Source: Shewanella psychromarinicola
Lineage (GTDB): Bacteria > Pseudomonadota > Gammaproteobacteria > Enterobacterales > Shewanellaceae
Assembly: GCF_003855155.1 (NCBI RefSeq)
Contig: NZ_CP034073.1
Coordinates: forward strand, 4,836,001-4,900,000
Direction: 5' to 3'
Length of the DNA stretch: 64,000 nucleotides
The position numbers were made by a program, and so were the translations under genes. Under the pieces are notes generated by a model, which did not search any database, was not told the origin of the DNA, and saw only the letters and a list, made by a program, of their open reading frames with translations. Shown here piece after piece: positions 9,244 through 19,293 of this stretch (the first letter of the stretch is position 1; each line of letters starts with the position of its first letter).

Positions 9244-11022
9244 TTATGTTAGTGATAACAATGTAGAACCTACGGTTACACTGTCACCCTGCTTAACCGC
9301 TAACTGAATGACTACACCATCTTCTTGGGCACGAATTTCAGTTTCCATTTTCATCGCTTCAAGGATAATGATCACTTCACCGGCTTTGACTGCATGACCA
9401 TTATCGACTAACACTTTAAAAATATTCCCCGATAAGGGTGCCGCCATGGTGCACTTAATCTCACCCGTAGTGGCTGAGGCCGCTGGTGCTGGCGTTGTAG
9501 CAACCGGCGCGGCTGAGGTGGGTGCAATATGGCTGATATCACCACCTTCACTCACTTCCACCACAAAACGTTGCCCTTCGACATTAACCGTATAAGTTGC
9601 TGGGCCACTATCGGTGTTAACTTGAAGATCATCGGCACTTGGAACAGGTTCAAAGGCATCGGGGTTGCCACGATTCTTAAGAAACTGTAGACCAATTTGG
9701 TTAAACAGCGCATAAGTCATCACGTCATCGTCAACATCAGCTGCTAAGGTGAAACCTTGCTCCGCAGACTTTTGAGCTAACTCTGCACGCAACTTGTCCA
9801 ATTCAGGTGCAATCAAATCTGCCGGACGACAGGTAATGGCTTGTTCACCTTTAAGTACTCGAGCTTGAAGTTCGGCATTCACAGGTGCTGGCGTGGCGCC
9901 ATATTCGCCTTTCAATACCCCTTCGGTTTCTTTGGTCATCGACTTGTAACGCTCGCCCATTAGTACGTTAATGACCGATTGCGAACCGACAATTTGCGAT
10001 GTGGGCGTTACCAGCGGAGGAAAACCTAAGTCCTCGCGCACCCGTGGGATTTCGTCCAGCACCGCATCCATTTTGTCTGCTGCGCCCTGCTCTTTAAGCT
10101 GACTTTCCATGTTGGTTAACATGCCGCCAGGCACTTGAGCACGTAAAATTCGTGAATCTATCCCTTTTAACGTACCTTCAAAACGCACATATTTTTTACG
10201 CACCTCACGAAAGTAAGCGGCGATCTCTTCGAGCAGCACCATATCGTAACCGGTTGCTCTGTCAGTATCTTCAACCATGGCCACTAATGTTTCTGTCGCG
10301 CTGTGACCATAGGTTTGGCTCATCGATGAAATAGCGGTATCCAATACGTCTACGCCCGCTTCAATCGCTTTCTGATAGGTCGCAGTACTGAGGCCAGTCG
10401 TCGCATGACAATGCATAGATATCATTAAGTCGGTTTGCGACTTTAAACGACTGATAAGCTCATAGGCTTGCATAGGCTTAAGTAAACCGGCCATATCCTT
10501 AATGCATAATGAATCGGCGCCCATATCCTCAAGACGCTTGGCCATATCAACCCATGTATCAATGGTATGAACAGGACTTGTGGTAAAAGAAATAGTCCCT
10601 TGGGCATGACCACCGACATTTTTAACTGCTTTAACTGCCGTTTCTAAATTACGTACATCATTCATGGCATCAAAAATACGAAAAACATCCACGCCATTAG
10701 CATGCGCCCGTTCGACAAAACGAGTGACGACATCATCGGCATAATGGCGATAACCTAATAGATTTTGGCCTCGAAGCAGCATTTGCTGTGGTGTATTAGG
10801 CATGGCTTTTTTCAATTCGCGAATACGATCCCATGGATCTTCGCCTAAATAACGAATGCATGAATCAAATGTAGCGCCGCCCCATGACTCGAGTGACCAA
10901 AAACCCACTTTGTCTAATAGCGGCGCGATGGGTAGCATATCGTCGATACGTAAACGGGTTGCCAGTAATGATTGGTGTGCGTCACGCAGAGCGACATCGG
11001 TTAATGCTAATGGCTTGATCAT
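9244..11022 (-). CDS. oadA: Oxaloacetate decarboxylase alpha subunit (biotin-dependent carboxyltransferase)
   Basis: The carboxyltransferase subunit, about 592 residues. The N-terminal TIM-barrel begins [19 protein letters not shown] and carries the metal ligands in MHCHATTG. A middle conserved domain is followed by an Ala/Pro/Thr linker and a C-terminal biotinyl domain with the lysine acceptor in LEAMKMET. I take the ATG at 11022, which follows GGAGTC, instead of a longer frame from 11079 that would overlap oadG. It transfers the carboxyl group of oxaloacetate to biotin, which OadB then decarboxylates. The gene starts 13 bp after the oadG stop. Confidence 0.95.
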   Translation of the reverse strand: MIKPLALTDVALRDAHQSLLATRLRIDDMLPIAPLLDKVGFWSLESWGGATFDSCIRYLGEDPWDRIRELKKAMPNTPQQMLLRGQNLLGYRHYADDVVTRFVERAHANGVDVFRIFDAMNDVRNLETAVKAVKNVGGHAQGTISFTTSPVHTIDTWVDMAKRLEDMGADSLCIKDMAGLLKPMQAYELISRLKSQTDLMISMHCHATTGLSTATYQKAIEAGVDVLDTAISSMSQTYGHSATETLVAMVEDTDRATGYDMVLLEEIAAYFREVRKKYVRFEGTLKGIDSRILRAQVPGGMLTNMESQLKEQGAADKMDAVLDEIPRVREDLGFPPLVTPTSQIVGSQSVINVLMGERYKSMTKETEGVLKGEYGATPAPVNAELQARVLKGEQAITCRPADLIAPELDKLRAELAQKSAEQGFTLAADVDDDVMTYALFNQIGLQFLKNRGNPDAFEPVPSADDLQVNTDSGPATYTVNVEGQRFVVEVSEGGDISHIAPTSAAPVATTPAPAASATTGEIKCTMAAPLSGNIFKVLVDNGHAVKAGEVIIILEAMKMETEIRAQEDGVVIQLAVKQGDSVTVGSTLLSLT

Positions 11023-11035
11023 AATGACTCCAAAT

Positions 11036-11284
11036 TTATTTTGCGCGGTATTGATGTATCGCTGAGGTAATTGCGGCAATCAGCTTAGGATCTAAGCCGG
11101 TATGTCCCGGTGCACAAGGTGTTGCTGGCACTGGTGTAGCTGTCGCTGTCGCTTCTGGTGCAGGAAAAAGCTTGGCAATAATGCCAATAGCGATGATTAA
11201 GATGCTCAAAAAAATAAACACTAAGCCCATGCCCATTACCATGATGCCTAGTGCATCGGATAACTGCTCTGATATCGATGTCAT
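11036..11284 (-). CDS. oadG: Oxaloacetate decarboxylase gamma subunit
   Basis: An 82-residue subunit with one N-terminal transmembrane helix (about residues 14-40, [20 protein letters not shown]), an Ala/Pro/Thr-rich linker and a short C-terminal tail ([15 protein letters not shown]). This is the usual architecture of OadG, which holds the alpha and beta subunits together and binds zinc. It is the first gene of oadGAB. The promoter must lie between it and the IS66 element that ends about 515 bp upstream. Confidence 0.9.
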   Translation of the reverse strand: MTSISEQLSDALGIMVMGMGLVFIFLSILIIAIGIIAKLFPAPEATATATPVPATPCAPGHTGLDPKLIAAITSAIHQYRAK

Positions 11285-11798
11285 GTATTCTCACTTTGTC
11301 TGTTAAACATCAAACAATTGCGTTGACTATTATGTACCGTCCCCAATGCGCGGTCACGGTGCAAAGTCACAAACTTGCACCAAGACAACAACCGCTTAAC
11401 GACAACATAAAAAACTTAAACTATTTAGGAAAGCATAAATATTCAAGCTCTACGCTTATTCAATGACGTTATATTTCATGGTAAAAACAGCAAACTGAGG
11501 CTGCAAACCCAAATTCTGCCACGAAATATAAACAATTTATAACAAAAATGCTATCTTTTTGTAAATTGGTCTTACCAAATAAGTAACATTCAATAATGTC
11601 GACTAAATAAAATTCAATAAATAAGTCAAAAAAATACTAAATCTGCAATAGAATTGGCAATAACACCTTTAAATTGATAAAACCATAATTCAATCATAAG
11701 TATACTTATACTTTGTTGATTTAACACCTTGATAAAATAAATGATTAGTTATGATATGGATAACAAGTGAATAAAGATGTAAATATCACCTTTAATTT
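11285..11798. other. oadGAB upstream region bounded by IS66
   Basis: About 510 bp of AT-rich DNA with no credible gene. It should contain the oadGAB promoter (minus strand). The IS66 insertion cuts it off from the tRNA operon on its other side. Confidence 0.5.
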
Positions 11799-11814
11799 GT
11801 AAGCGTCCGGCGAA

Positions 11815-13410
11815 CTACGCCTTGTCTAGCTTAACCTGCCAGGGTAAGAGACTGTTGAGGTCACAATCAGGGTAGGATAATTGTTCTAAGCAGTGTTCGA
11901 TGTAATCGAACGGGATGAGTCCATTCGCTTTAGCCGTTTCTATGATGCTGTACAAAATTGCACTCGCCTCAGCGCCGCGATGGTTGTGATTGAATAGCCA
12001 GTTTTTACGGCCTATCACAAACGGTTTTACTGCCCGCTCTGCGCGGTTGTTGTCGATATTGAGGCGACTGTCTTGCGTGTAACAACTCAGCTTTGACCAT
12101 TGATTGAGGCTGTAATGGATGGCTTTGCCTAGCGGACTTTCCTTTGATACTTGCAGCACTGATTTATCCAACCATTGCCTAAATAACCCCAGCTGAGCAC
12201 GTGAGTGGGTGCGCCTAAAATACAATCGCTCTTCCAGGCTCAGTGCTTGTATTTGGGTTTCAATACGGTACAGCTTGGCTATCATGCTCAGCGCCATATC
12301 CGCTTTACTGATTTTGCCTACTTTGGGCTTGCCTTGTGCTATTAGCGCTTCTTTGAATTTACGCCGCGCATGAGCCCAACAACCGACCAGTTTATTGTTT
12401 GCCTGCTGATAAGCCGCGTAACCATCGACTTGTAAATAACCATTAAATACCGTTTGCTCGGTGGCCAGAAAACGGCTCACGCAGGTGCCCGCGCGGCTAC
12501 CGTCTTGATAGTCGTACAGTACTATATTGCGCAAACCTTGATATCGAGGCTCAGTGCTTGGTTTATCCGCGCCAGCGCAATACACCCACATGTAGGATTT
12601 CACCCGCTCATCGTTAATCACTTTGAGCGTGGTCTCATCGGCGTGGATGACATCTTGTGTTAATAGATGTTGGTGCAGTAAATCATGTAAGGGCTTGAAC
12701 AGCGCTGCAGATTTCATCATCCAATCCGCCATGGTTTGCCGGCTTAATGCGATACCATGTTGCTTGAACAGGGTTTCTTGCCGGTAAAGGGGTAATGCGT
12801 ACTGATATTTACTGGTAATGAGCTGGCTTAACAAGCTTGGCGTCGCCACGCTTTTAGGGATAGGACTGACTGGCACGGGCGCTTGTTTGATATTGGCCTG
12901 GGGTCCTTTAGTCTCACAATGCTTGCAGCTGTATTTTAATCTAACGTGCTCAATCACACTGATTTTCGCCGGAATAAACTTCAGCTTCTCACTACTGTCT
13001 TGGCCCATTAACGCCAGCTCATGACCACAGCACTCACACTGCTTATCTTCATCACTGATGTCATGGATAATCACTTCACGTGGCAGGTCTTTAGGCAGTA
13101 ATTTACGCTTGGCGCGCTGTTTAGGTGACACAGGTGCGTCAGCATCTGCTGTTAATTCAACAGGCTCATCAACCGTCACTTCTGCTTCGTTAAACAACTC
13201 ACCTTGATAGTCATGGCTTTCACTGCTGGCGCCGAAACGTTGTTGCTGGGCTAAGCGGAATTGTTCAAGCAAACGCTGCACAGAGTGTTTAAGTTCGGCG
13301 ATTTCAGCGTCTTTCAACTCGATAACATTATCTTTAGCCGCCAGCGTCTCAAGCAATAATTGCTTAAGTAAATCAACGTCATTGGGTAAGTTATCAGGGC
13401 TTAATTTCAT
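11815..13410 (-). CDS. tnpC: IS66 transposase TnpC
   Basis: The 531-residue DDE transposase of IS66. The N-terminal coiled-coil/leucine-rich part is followed by a zinc-binding motif (CECCGHE plus CKHCE around residues 130-175). The catalytic domain has the acidic residues in HADETTLKV, QVDGYAAY and DNNRAERAVKP. It is full length, with its stop only about 16 bp inside the left end of the element. The start ATG at 13410 has no strong ribosome site. Confidence 0.95.
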   Translation of the reverse strand: MKLSPDNLPNDVDLLKQLLLETLAAKDNVIELKDAEIAELKHSVQRLLEQFRLAQQQRFGASSESHDYQGELFNEAEVTVDEPVELTADADAPVSPKQRAKRKLLPKDLPREVIIHDISDEDKQCECCGHELALMGQDSSEKLKFIPAKISVIEHVRLKYSCKHCETKGPQANIKQAPVPVSPIPKSVATPSLLSQLITSKYQYALPLYRQETLFKQHGIALSRQTMADWMMKSAALFKPLHDLLHQHLLTQDVIHADETTLKVINDERVKSYMWVYCAGADKPSTEPRYQGLRNIVLYDYQDGSRAGTCVSRFLATEQTVFNGYLQVDGYAAYQQANNKLVGCWAHARRKFKEALIAQGKPKVGKISKADMALSMIAKLYRIETQIQALSLEERLYFRRTHSRAQLGLFRQWLDKSVLQVSKESPLGKAIHYSLNQWSKLSCYTQDSRLNIDNNRAERAVKPFVIGRKNWLFNHNHRGAEASAILYSIIETAKANGLIPFDYIEHCLEQLSYPDCDLNSLLPWQVKLDKA

Positions 13411-13493
13411 GGTGTTATTATATCAAATATCCCATTAAATAAGGCTAAAGCAGTGATCTAATTATCGAAAACAGCCTTCTCAATGGCGATCAA

Positions 13494-13841
13494 TTAACTG
13501 TAATTCAAGCCGTTCACATGCTGATGCCCCAGGACATCAAAGCCAGATAACAGCCAATGAAACTGTTGCTCAGATAAACTCAGGCACTCATCAGTACTTT
13601 TCGTCGGCCACTTAAACTTATCCTGCTCGAGGCGTTTGTACCACAGTGCAAAGCCGGTGTTATCCCAGTAGAGGATTTTTAATTTATCACGGCCTTTATT
13701 ACAAAAGACAAACACACTGCCGTCGCTGGCCTGTAAGGATAATTGCTGCTCAACGATAACAGCTAAGCCATTTATCGATTTACGAAAATCCACCGGTGCA
13801 CGGTGCAGATAAACACACGGAAGCTCACGAAACATCAACAT
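13494..13841 (-). CDS. tnpB: IS66 accessory protein TnpB
   Basis: About 115 residues with the hallmark IS66 Orf2 pattern: RAPVDFRKSINGLAVIVE, FVFCNKGRDKLKILYWD and GFALWYKRLE. The ATG at 13841 is preferred because it overlaps the tnpA stop by a few bases, a typical translational coupling in this family. A second ATG lies two codons later. TnpB is needed for transposition of many IS66 elements; its biochemical role is unclear. Confidence 0.93.
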   Translation of the reverse strand: MLMFRELPCVYLHRAPVDFRKSINGLAVIVEQQLSLQASDGSVFVFCNKGRDKLKILYWDNTGFALWYKRLEQDKFKWPTKSTDECLSLSEQQFHWLLSGFDVLGHQHVNGLNYS

Positions 13842-14164
13842 GCTTGTAGGCCTTTTATAATCTCCAGCAGGTAGCGTGGGGGTAAGGTGCTGGGGAAAGT
13901 CCATAGCCCTGTATGATGCTGAAAATGGATAGCCTGGGCTGAAGCGGAAGGTTGAGCTTGGGTTGTCATCGCTGTCGGCGATGTCACGGTAGCCTTAACA
14001 AACGGCGCTATCTGTTGGGTGCCCGTTTTAGCCATGTCCGCTTTGCGGGCGTAAAACCCACTAAGACTAAGCTTGTGCACACGACAAAAATTTGAAATCG
14101 TTAAGCCGCTAGCGGATTGCTGTTGTATCAAAGCAGCCCAATCTTGATGTGAACGTGTAGCCAT
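13835..14164 (-). CDS. tnpA: IS66 accessory protein TnpA
   Basis: A protein of about 109 residues with an N-terminal helix-turn-helix-like part (WAALIQQQSASGLTISNFCR, then KLSLSGFYARK) as in IS66 Orf1 proteins. The ATG at 14164 follows AGGAG by 5 nt and is chosen over an in-frame ATG six codons earlier. The frame overlaps the start of tnpB, so the two are translationally coupled. Confidence 0.9.
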   Translation of the reverse strand: MATRSHQDWAALIQQQSASGLTISNFCRVHKLSLSGFYARKADMAKTGTQQIAPFVKATVTSPTAMTTQAQPSASAQAIHFQHHTGLWTFPSTLPPRYLLEIIKGLQAC

Positions 14165-14298
14165 GTTAACTCCTGATGTCATTATCAGTCGTTAAGATAA
14201 AGGCTCGATGAGCGCAGTTGAAGACGTACTTGCCCGGACGCATACTTTAATTTGATAAAGAGGTTACGGTTAAATGAGAAAAGGCTGTTAAAATTAAC

Positions 14299-14330
14299 AA
14301 AAAAAAAGCCCCACATTAATGCAGGGCTTT
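14299..14330 (-). terminator. Intrinsic terminator of the tRNA operon
   Basis: Stem GCCCCACA (14308-14315) / TGCAGGGC (14320-14327), with two G-U pairs and a TTAA loop, followed by a long T-run on the minus strand. It lies just after the last tRNA-Arg and only about 55 bp from the IS66 end. Confidence 0.9.
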
Positions 14331-14337
14331 TTTATTA

Positions 14338-14414
14338 TGGTGCGCGTGGGAGGAGTCGAACCTCCGACCGCCTGGTTCGTAGCCAGGTACTCTATCCAGC
14401 TGAGCTACACGCGC
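14338..14414 (-). tRNA. tRNA-Arg(ACG), copy E (GCGCGTG stem)
   Basis: A 77-nt cloverleaf including encoded CCA (TGG at 14338-14340). The acceptor stem GCGCGTG pairs with CACGCGC. The anticodon stem CCTGG/CCAGG encloses the loop CTACGAA, anticodon ACG. The T-arm is GGAGG TTCGACT CCTCC. It is the last gene of the operon. Confidence 0.97.
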
Positions 14415-14485
14415 AAAATCAGTACAAGATGCCATTCATAAATATTGCTATAGTCAGCACTTTAACAATACTCACTCTACTTAAT

Positions 14486-14580
<95 letters not shown>

Positions 14581-14588
14581 GCAATATA

Positions 14589-14665
14589 TGGTGCGCGTGG
14601 GAGGAGTCGAACCTCCGACCGCCTGGTTCGTAGCCAGGTACTCTATCCAGCTGAGCTACACGCGC
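14589..14665 (-). tRNA. tRNA-Arg(ACG), copy D (GCGCGTG stem)
   Basis: A 77-nt cloverleaf with the same mature sequence as the copy at 14338-14414, with encoded CCA and anticodon ACG. Confidence 0.97.
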
Positions 14666-14692
14666 ATAAATTGGGTCTTAGTGAAACATGAA

Positions 14693-14769
14693 TGGTGCGC
14701 GTGGGAGGAGTCGAACCTCCGACCGCCTGGTTCGTAGCCAGGTACTCTATCCAGCTGAGCTACACGCGC
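14693..14769 (-). tRNA. tRNA-Arg(ACG), copy C (GCGCGTG stem)
   Basis: A 77-nt cloverleaf, identical in mature sequence to its neighbour at 14589-14665. It has encoded CCA and anticodon ACG. Confidence 0.97.
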
Positions 14770-14796
14770 ATTCATGATTAACACTTTACTATGTAA

Positions 14797-14873
14797 TGGT
14801 GCGGATGGGAGGAGTCGAACCTCCGACCGCCTGGTTCGTAGCCAGGTACTCTATCCAGCTGAGCTACATCCGC
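14797..14873 (-). tRNA. tRNA-Arg(ACG), copy B (GCGGATG stem)
   Basis: A 77-nt cloverleaf with anticodon ACG and encoded CCA. The acceptor stem is GCGGATG/CATCCGC, differing from the GCGCGTG copies by compensated base pairs, while the rest is identical. Confidence 0.97.
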
Positions 14874-14900
14874 ATTCATGGTTCACATTTTAATAGATAA

Positions 14901-14977
14901 TGGTGCGGATGGGAGGAGTCGAACCTCCGACCGCCTGGTTCGTAGCCAGGTACTCTATCCAGCTGAGCTACATCCGC
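14901..14977 (-). tRNA. tRNA-Arg(ACG), copy A (GCGGATG stem)
   Basis: A 77-nt cloverleaf with anticodon ACG, encoded CCA and acceptor stem GCGGATG/CATCCGC. It is the first of the four consecutive Arg copies after the leading tRNA-Ser, the same order as E. coli serV-argVYZQ beside csrA. Confidence 0.97.
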
Positions 14978-14997
14978 ATCGTATATCTATTGTAAGA

Positions 14998-15091
<94 letters not shown>

Positions 15092-15105
15092 GTTTCTTGG
15101 CGCAC

Positions 15106-15133
15106 ATCTTACTGTTTGATGAAAATAAGTCAA
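15106..15133 (-). promoter_or_regulatory. Promoter of the tRNA operon
   Basis: On the minus strand, TTGACT (15128-15133) and TAAGAT (15106-15111) are separated by 16 bp. They are followed by a GC-rich discriminator (GTGCGCC), as is usual for stable-RNA promoters under stringent control. RelA, the ppGpp synthetase, is encoded in the same window. Confidence 0.7.
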
Positions 15134-15524
15134 ACCCTTTTTAGGAAACCTAACTTCATTTGGACTGTTTTTAATCACATTGGATATAATAGGCTCAAAT
15201 AATCATCAAAACCGTGTTATTTATTATGAATAATGGTTTTAAATAACCGTAACAATTTCATTAAGTCTCTGTTCATTCTACGAGAGTTTTAACCTTTTTT
15301 GGCAAGCGACATATTTGAAGACATCGTTGATCTCGATAAGGTAACTTCTACACGGCATATACTCGGCACTCAGTTGCCGCTCAACATCATGTTAAGCGAC
15401 ACAGACAATCGCCGGATAGGGTCTTAGCTAGTTAGCCTCAATTCTGGATAATATACGGTTTTTCCAAGTTGAGGTTAACTTATCAGGACTGATTTAAACT
15501 AAAGCGGCAATTTCTTTGCCGTGC
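15134..15524. other. Spacer between tRNA operon and csrA
   Basis: About 390 bp with no gene-like frame. Apart from the tRNA promoter at one edge and the csrA terminator at the other, I see no structured element. Confidence 0.5.
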
Positions 15525-15556
15525 AAAAAACAAAAAAGTCAGCAAATGCTGACTTT
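15525..15556 (-). terminator. Intrinsic terminator of csrA
   Basis: AAAGTCAGC (15535-15543) pairs with GCTGACTTT (15548-15556), and a T-rich tract follows on the minus strand. It lies about 45 bp beyond the csrA stop codon. Confidence 0.85.
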
Positions 15557-15602
15557 GATGATATCGAGCATATATCTGCCCGAAATTAAAAACTGCCCGA
15601 AA

Positions 15603-15800
15603 TTAGAAATTTCCATCTTCAGAAGGCGTACCTGACTTCTCAGATTGAATACGCTGATAGATCTCTTCACGATGAACAGACACTTCTTTAGGTGCATTAA
15701 CACCTATACGTACCTGGTTACCTTTAACACCTAACACAGTAACTGTGACTTCGTCACCGATCATTAATGTTTCGCCTACTCGACGAGTCAAAATTAGCAT
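15603..15800 (-). CDS. csrA: Carbon storage regulator, RNA-binding protein CsrA
   Basis: A 65-residue homodimeric RNA-binding protein with the canonical N-terminus [20 protein letters not shown] and RNA-contact residues R44/E45-type in [10 protein letters not shown]. It binds GGA motifs in 5' leaders to control translation of carbon storage, motility and biofilm mRNAs. A strong AAAGGAG site precedes the ATG. It is encoded next to the Ser/Arg tRNA array as in E. coli. BarA, encoded at 39.6 kb, is the usual upstream sensor that tunes CsrA through the CsrB/C RNAs, which are not in this window. Confidence 0.97.
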   Translation of the reverse strand: MLILTRRVGETLMIGDEVTVTVLGVKGNQVRIGVNAPKEVSVHREEIYQRIQSEKSGTPSEDGNF

Positions 15801-16249
15801 TCGATTGCTCCTTTAGTTCGATCTGCATAACACGCTTTATCCGTAATATGCGCTCATTATAAGGTTTGCTTTACATAAAATCATAGTATCAATTTCAAAA
15901 TACGTCAGTTTATAAAGCATATTCTATTAGGAAATCATAAAATTTGACGATTGGTCGTCTTTTAAAACGAGATTAACGTAAAATAAACCAATTTACGTTA
16001 TACCACTCAGTTGTTAAATAATTCATTACAGCAAACCAATAACAAAAACGATAGGAAGGGAAAACAAATACCAAGTGCTATATTTGAGCACACAATAAGT
16101 ACTGTCCAACTAACAATCCTTTTAAACGCTTTTACTGCTAGCAAGATAGTTCACTATGCCAAATCTGCTCATAGCACTCAAGACATAAAGTCGCATATCT
16201 TAGACTTCATGTCTCAATTGCTATCAAAAACGCTAATCTACAGATTTCA
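15801..16249. other. csrA-alaS interval without lysC
   Basis: About 450 bp of low-GC DNA in the position where many gamma-proteobacteria have lysC. I see no aspartokinase remnant. A small inverted repeat (GACGA 15946-15950 / TCGTC 15955-15959) is present. An 80-codon plus-strand frame overlapping the alaS end has no family features. The csrA promoter should lie here. Confidence 0.5.
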
Positions 16250-18874
16250 TTAACGTAAACGTTCGTTTACCCATGGTTCCACAAGGGCTAATGCTGCGGC
16301 TAGATTCTCAGGCTGAGAACCACCCGCTTGTGCCATATCTGGACGACCACCACCCTTACCACCAACCTGTTGTGCAACCATTGCCACGAGCTCGCCCGCT
16401 TTGACCTTTTTAGTTAAATCATTGCTGACGCCAGCAATTAAATTCACTTTACCGTCTTTAGCTGTGCCGAGCACAATAATCGCAGACTTTAGTTTTTGCT
16501 TTAGCTCATCTTGTAAACCACGGAGTGAACCTGGGTCAATACCGTTAAGCTGTTTAACTAACAGTTTAACACCATTTATCTCCACTGCATCCCCTGCCAT
16601 ATCGGCACTGGCTGCTGCGGCTAACTTATCTTTCAACTGAGACAACTCTTTTTCTAACTGTTTGACTTTATCTAACTGCGCTTTTAATTTAGCCACAACA
16701 GATGCACTGTCTGATTTAAGTAGTTGCGCGGTTTCATCTAACACGGCTTGCTGATCGGCAATATAAGCCATAGCAGCAACACCAGTGACGGCTTCAATAC
16801 GACGCACACCTGCAGCAATACCGCCCTCTGAAGTGATTTTAAATAAACCAATATCGCCCGTGCGGCCAACATGAGTACCGCCACATAACTCGATAGAGAA
16901 ATCGCCCATAGTGACAACACGTACCTGATCATCGTATTTCTCACCAAATAAAGCCATTGCGCCTTTTTCTTTAGCTTCATCAATGGCCATTTCAGTGGTG
17001 CAAAGTGCATGGTTACGGCGAATTTGGGTGTTAACTAAGTCTTCTACAGCTTTCAACTCTGATGGTTTGAGCGCTTCAGAATGAGCAAAGTCAAAACGTA
17101 GGCGTTCAGGGTTCACTAATGAGCCTTTTTGAGACACATGAGAACCTAACACTTGGCGTAATGCAGCATGCAATAAGTGAGTCACGGAATGATTTAACTG
17201 AGTACGATGACGTAACTTTTTATCCACTTGCGCGATTAACTGCTGGCCTAGCACTAATTGGCCTTGAGTTAATTGACCCTCATGACCTGTAGCCGGACCA
17301 AACTTATGCGTATCAGCAACGTTAAATACCACACCATCGGCTGTCAGTTGGCCTTTATCACCCACCTGCCCACCTGCCTCAGCATAAAATGGGGTGTTGT
17401 CTAATACGACAACGGCATCTTGACCCGCAACCACGGTATCAACCGCTTTACCGTCAACATATAAAGCAATTACGTTCGGCTGCCCTGTGAGTTCGGTATA
17501 ACCACTGAAAGAGGTTTGTGCATCAATAATTAGCTGACTATTATAATCTGCACCAAAGTTACCTGCGGCTTGCGCACGGCTTCTTTGCTGCGCCATTGCA
17601 ACGTCAAAGCCGGCTTCATCAACATTAATATCGCGTTCACGACAAACATCAGCCGTTAAATCAATAGGGAAACCATAGGTGTCATACAGCTTAAATACGG
17701 TGTCGCCATCTAAAGTATCACCTTGGAGGGTGTTCAGCGCGCCATCTAAAATCACTAAACCGCGCTCAAGGGTACGGGCAAACTGCTCTTCTTCGGCTTT
17801 TAAGGCTTTTTCAACAATGGCTTGAGATTGTGTTAACCCATTTGCGGCATCGCCCATTACGCTGATAAGCGTTGGCACTAATTTATAGAAAAAGGCGTCA
17901 GTCGCACCAAGCTTATTGCCATGGCGAACAGCTCGGCGAATAATGCGACGTAATACGTAACCGCGGCCTTCATTTGATGGCATCACACCATCGGCAATTA
18001 AAAATGCACATGAACGGATATGATCAGCGATGACGCGTAGTGACTTATCTTCTAAATCAGTAATACCAATAATATTAGCGGCTTGAGCAATCAACTGCTT
18101 AAAAATATCGATTTCGTAGTTTGAATGTACACCCTGCATAATGGCAGCAATACGCTCAATACCCATGCCGGTATCGACTGAAGGTTTAGGTAGTGGCAAC
18201 ATTTCACCGTCTGCTTGACGGTTATACTGCATAAATACAATATTCCAAATTTCAATAAAGCGATCGCCATCTTCTTCAGGTGTGCCAGGGCGGCCACCCC
18301 AAATATGATCGCCATGATCGTAGAAAATCTCGCTACAAGGGCCACAAGGTCCGGTATCACCCATCTGCCAGAAGTTATCTGACGCAAACGATGCACCTTT
18401 GTTATCGCCAATACGGATCATGTTTTCAGCTGACACACCAATTTTTTTAGTCCATAGGTCATAGGCTTCGTCATCTGTTTCATAAATGGTGACACATAAG
18501 CGTTCTTTTGGCAGCTTGAGTGTTTCGGTTAAAAAGGTCCATGCGAATCGAATCGCATCTTCTTTAAAGTAATCGCCAAAACTGAAGTTACCTAGCATTT
18601 CAAAAAAGGTATGGTGACGAGCGGTATAACCCACATTATCAAGATCATTATGCTTACCGCCCGCACGAACACAACGCTGAGATGTTGTTGCGCGGCTGTA
18701 ATTACGCTTATCCATACCGAGGAACACATCTTTAAATTGGTTCATGCCCGCATTGGTAAATAACAGTGTTGGGTCATTGGTGGGAACGAGCGAGCTGCTA
18801 TCAACAACCTGATGTCCGTTATCTTCAAAGTACTTTAAAAATGCACTTCTTAACTCTGCTGTAGTCTGAAACAT
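16250..18874 (-). CDS. alaS: Alanyl-tRNA synthetase
   Basis: An 874-residue class II synthetase that charges tRNA-Ala. The N-terminal catalytic core begins [17 protein letters not shown], the start I prefer at 18874 over an upstream in-frame codon, since all family members begin here. The editing domain has the zinc residues in [13 protein letters not shown] and [14 protein letters not shown] heptad-rich linker ([20 protein letters not shown]) leads to the C-Ala domain with [15 protein letters not shown]. It is full length, with no damage seen. It lies upstream of csrA on the same strand, separated by about 450 bp. Confidence 0.97.
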   Translation of the reverse strand: MFQTTAELRSAFLKYFEDNGHQVVDSSSLVPTNDPTLLFTNAGMNQFKDVFLGMDKRNYSRATTSQRCVRAGGKHNDLDNVGYTARHHTFFEMLGNFSFGDYFKEDAIRFAWTFLTETLKLPKERLCVTIYETDDEAYDLWTKKIGVSAENMIRIGDNKGASFASDNFWQMGDTGPCGPCSEIFYDHGDHIWGGRPGTPEEDGDRFIEIWNIVFMQYNRQADGEMLPLPKPSVDTGMGIERIAAIMQGVHSNYEIDIFKQLIAQAANIIGITDLEDKSLRVIADHIRSCAFLIADGVMPSNEGRGYVLRRIIRRAVRHGNKLGATDAFFYKLVPTLISVMGDAANGLTQSQAIVEKALKAEEEQFARTLERGLVILDGALNTLQGDTLDGDTVFKLYDTYGFPIDLTADVCRERDINVDEAGFDVAMAQQRSRAQAAGNFGADYNSQLIIDAQTSFSGYTELTGQPNVIALYVDGKAVDTVVAGQDAVVVLDNTPFYAEAGGQVGDKGQLTADGVVFNVADTHKFGPATGHEGQLTQGQLVLGQQLIAQVDKKLRHRTQLNHSVTHLLHAALRQVLGSHVSQKGSLVNPERLRFDFAHSEALKPSELKAVEDLVNTQIRRNHALCTTEMAIDEAKEKGAMALFGEKYDDQVRVVTMGDFSIELCGGTHVGRTGDIGLFKITSEGGIAAGVRRIEAVTGVAAMAYIADQQAVLDETAQLLKSDSASVVAKLKAQLDKVKQLEKELSQLKDKLAAAASADMAGDAVEINGVKLLVKQLNGIDPGSLRGLQDELKQKLKSAIIVLGTAKDGKVNLIAGVSNDLTKKVKAGELVAMVAQQVGGKGGGRPDMAQAGGSQPENLAAALALVEPWVNERLR

Positions 18875-19293
18875 AAATGGTCCTGAATAGAGAAAATACA
18901 AAAGTAACGAGCTTGGCATGCAAGCCAGTAAATGTTGGCATTATATACTGAATTTACGTCAACATGCGAGATGAGTGGTTTGATTCCCCTCTTAGTTGAA
19001 ATCCATAAGAGTAGCCAATAACAAGCAAATATTAAAATCCACTGACCATAGGCATTACTATTGCAATTAGGCGTTATAAATAGGGCTATTAGATTGAGTG
19101 CAATAAATATTAGCGGGTCTTAACAGAAAGTAATTTGTTCATGAACACAAATTAGCAGTAAAAAGTAATCAATAAGAGGCTGGCTGCTTTAACGAGTCGT
19201 GTGTTGCTACGCGTAAGTTGCAGATATAAAAATGGCTACTTGAGGTGGGCTTTGTTGGACGTTGATGTTAAAACAGTGAATAACTACGGGGTA
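18875..19293. other. alaS upstream region, bounded by an IS630 element
   Basis: About 420 bp without a credible gene and no visible recX remnant. It contains a near-palindrome AATTTGT (19132-19138) ... ACAAATT (19146-19152) around TTCATGAA. The alaS promoter should lie at the left part. Confidence 0.5.

Larger units (their letters stand above)
11799..14245 (-). mobile_element. IS66 family insertion sequence, intact
   Basis: A 2447-bp element carrying tnpA, tnpB and tnpC in the same (minus) direction. The ends are imperfect inverted repeats: GTAAGCGTCCGGCGAACTAC at the left and GTATGCGTCCGGGCAAGTAC read inwards from the right. Both flanks are the identical 8-mer TTTAATTT (11791-11798 and 14246-14253). 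An 8-bp duplication is the known hallmark of IS66 transposition. All three frames are open, so the copy is probably functional and recent. Confidence 0.95.

Noticed and set aside
16011..16253. 80-codon plus-strand frame between csrA and alaS
   Set aside because: Low-complexity composition, overlaps the alaS 3' end, no recognisable product.
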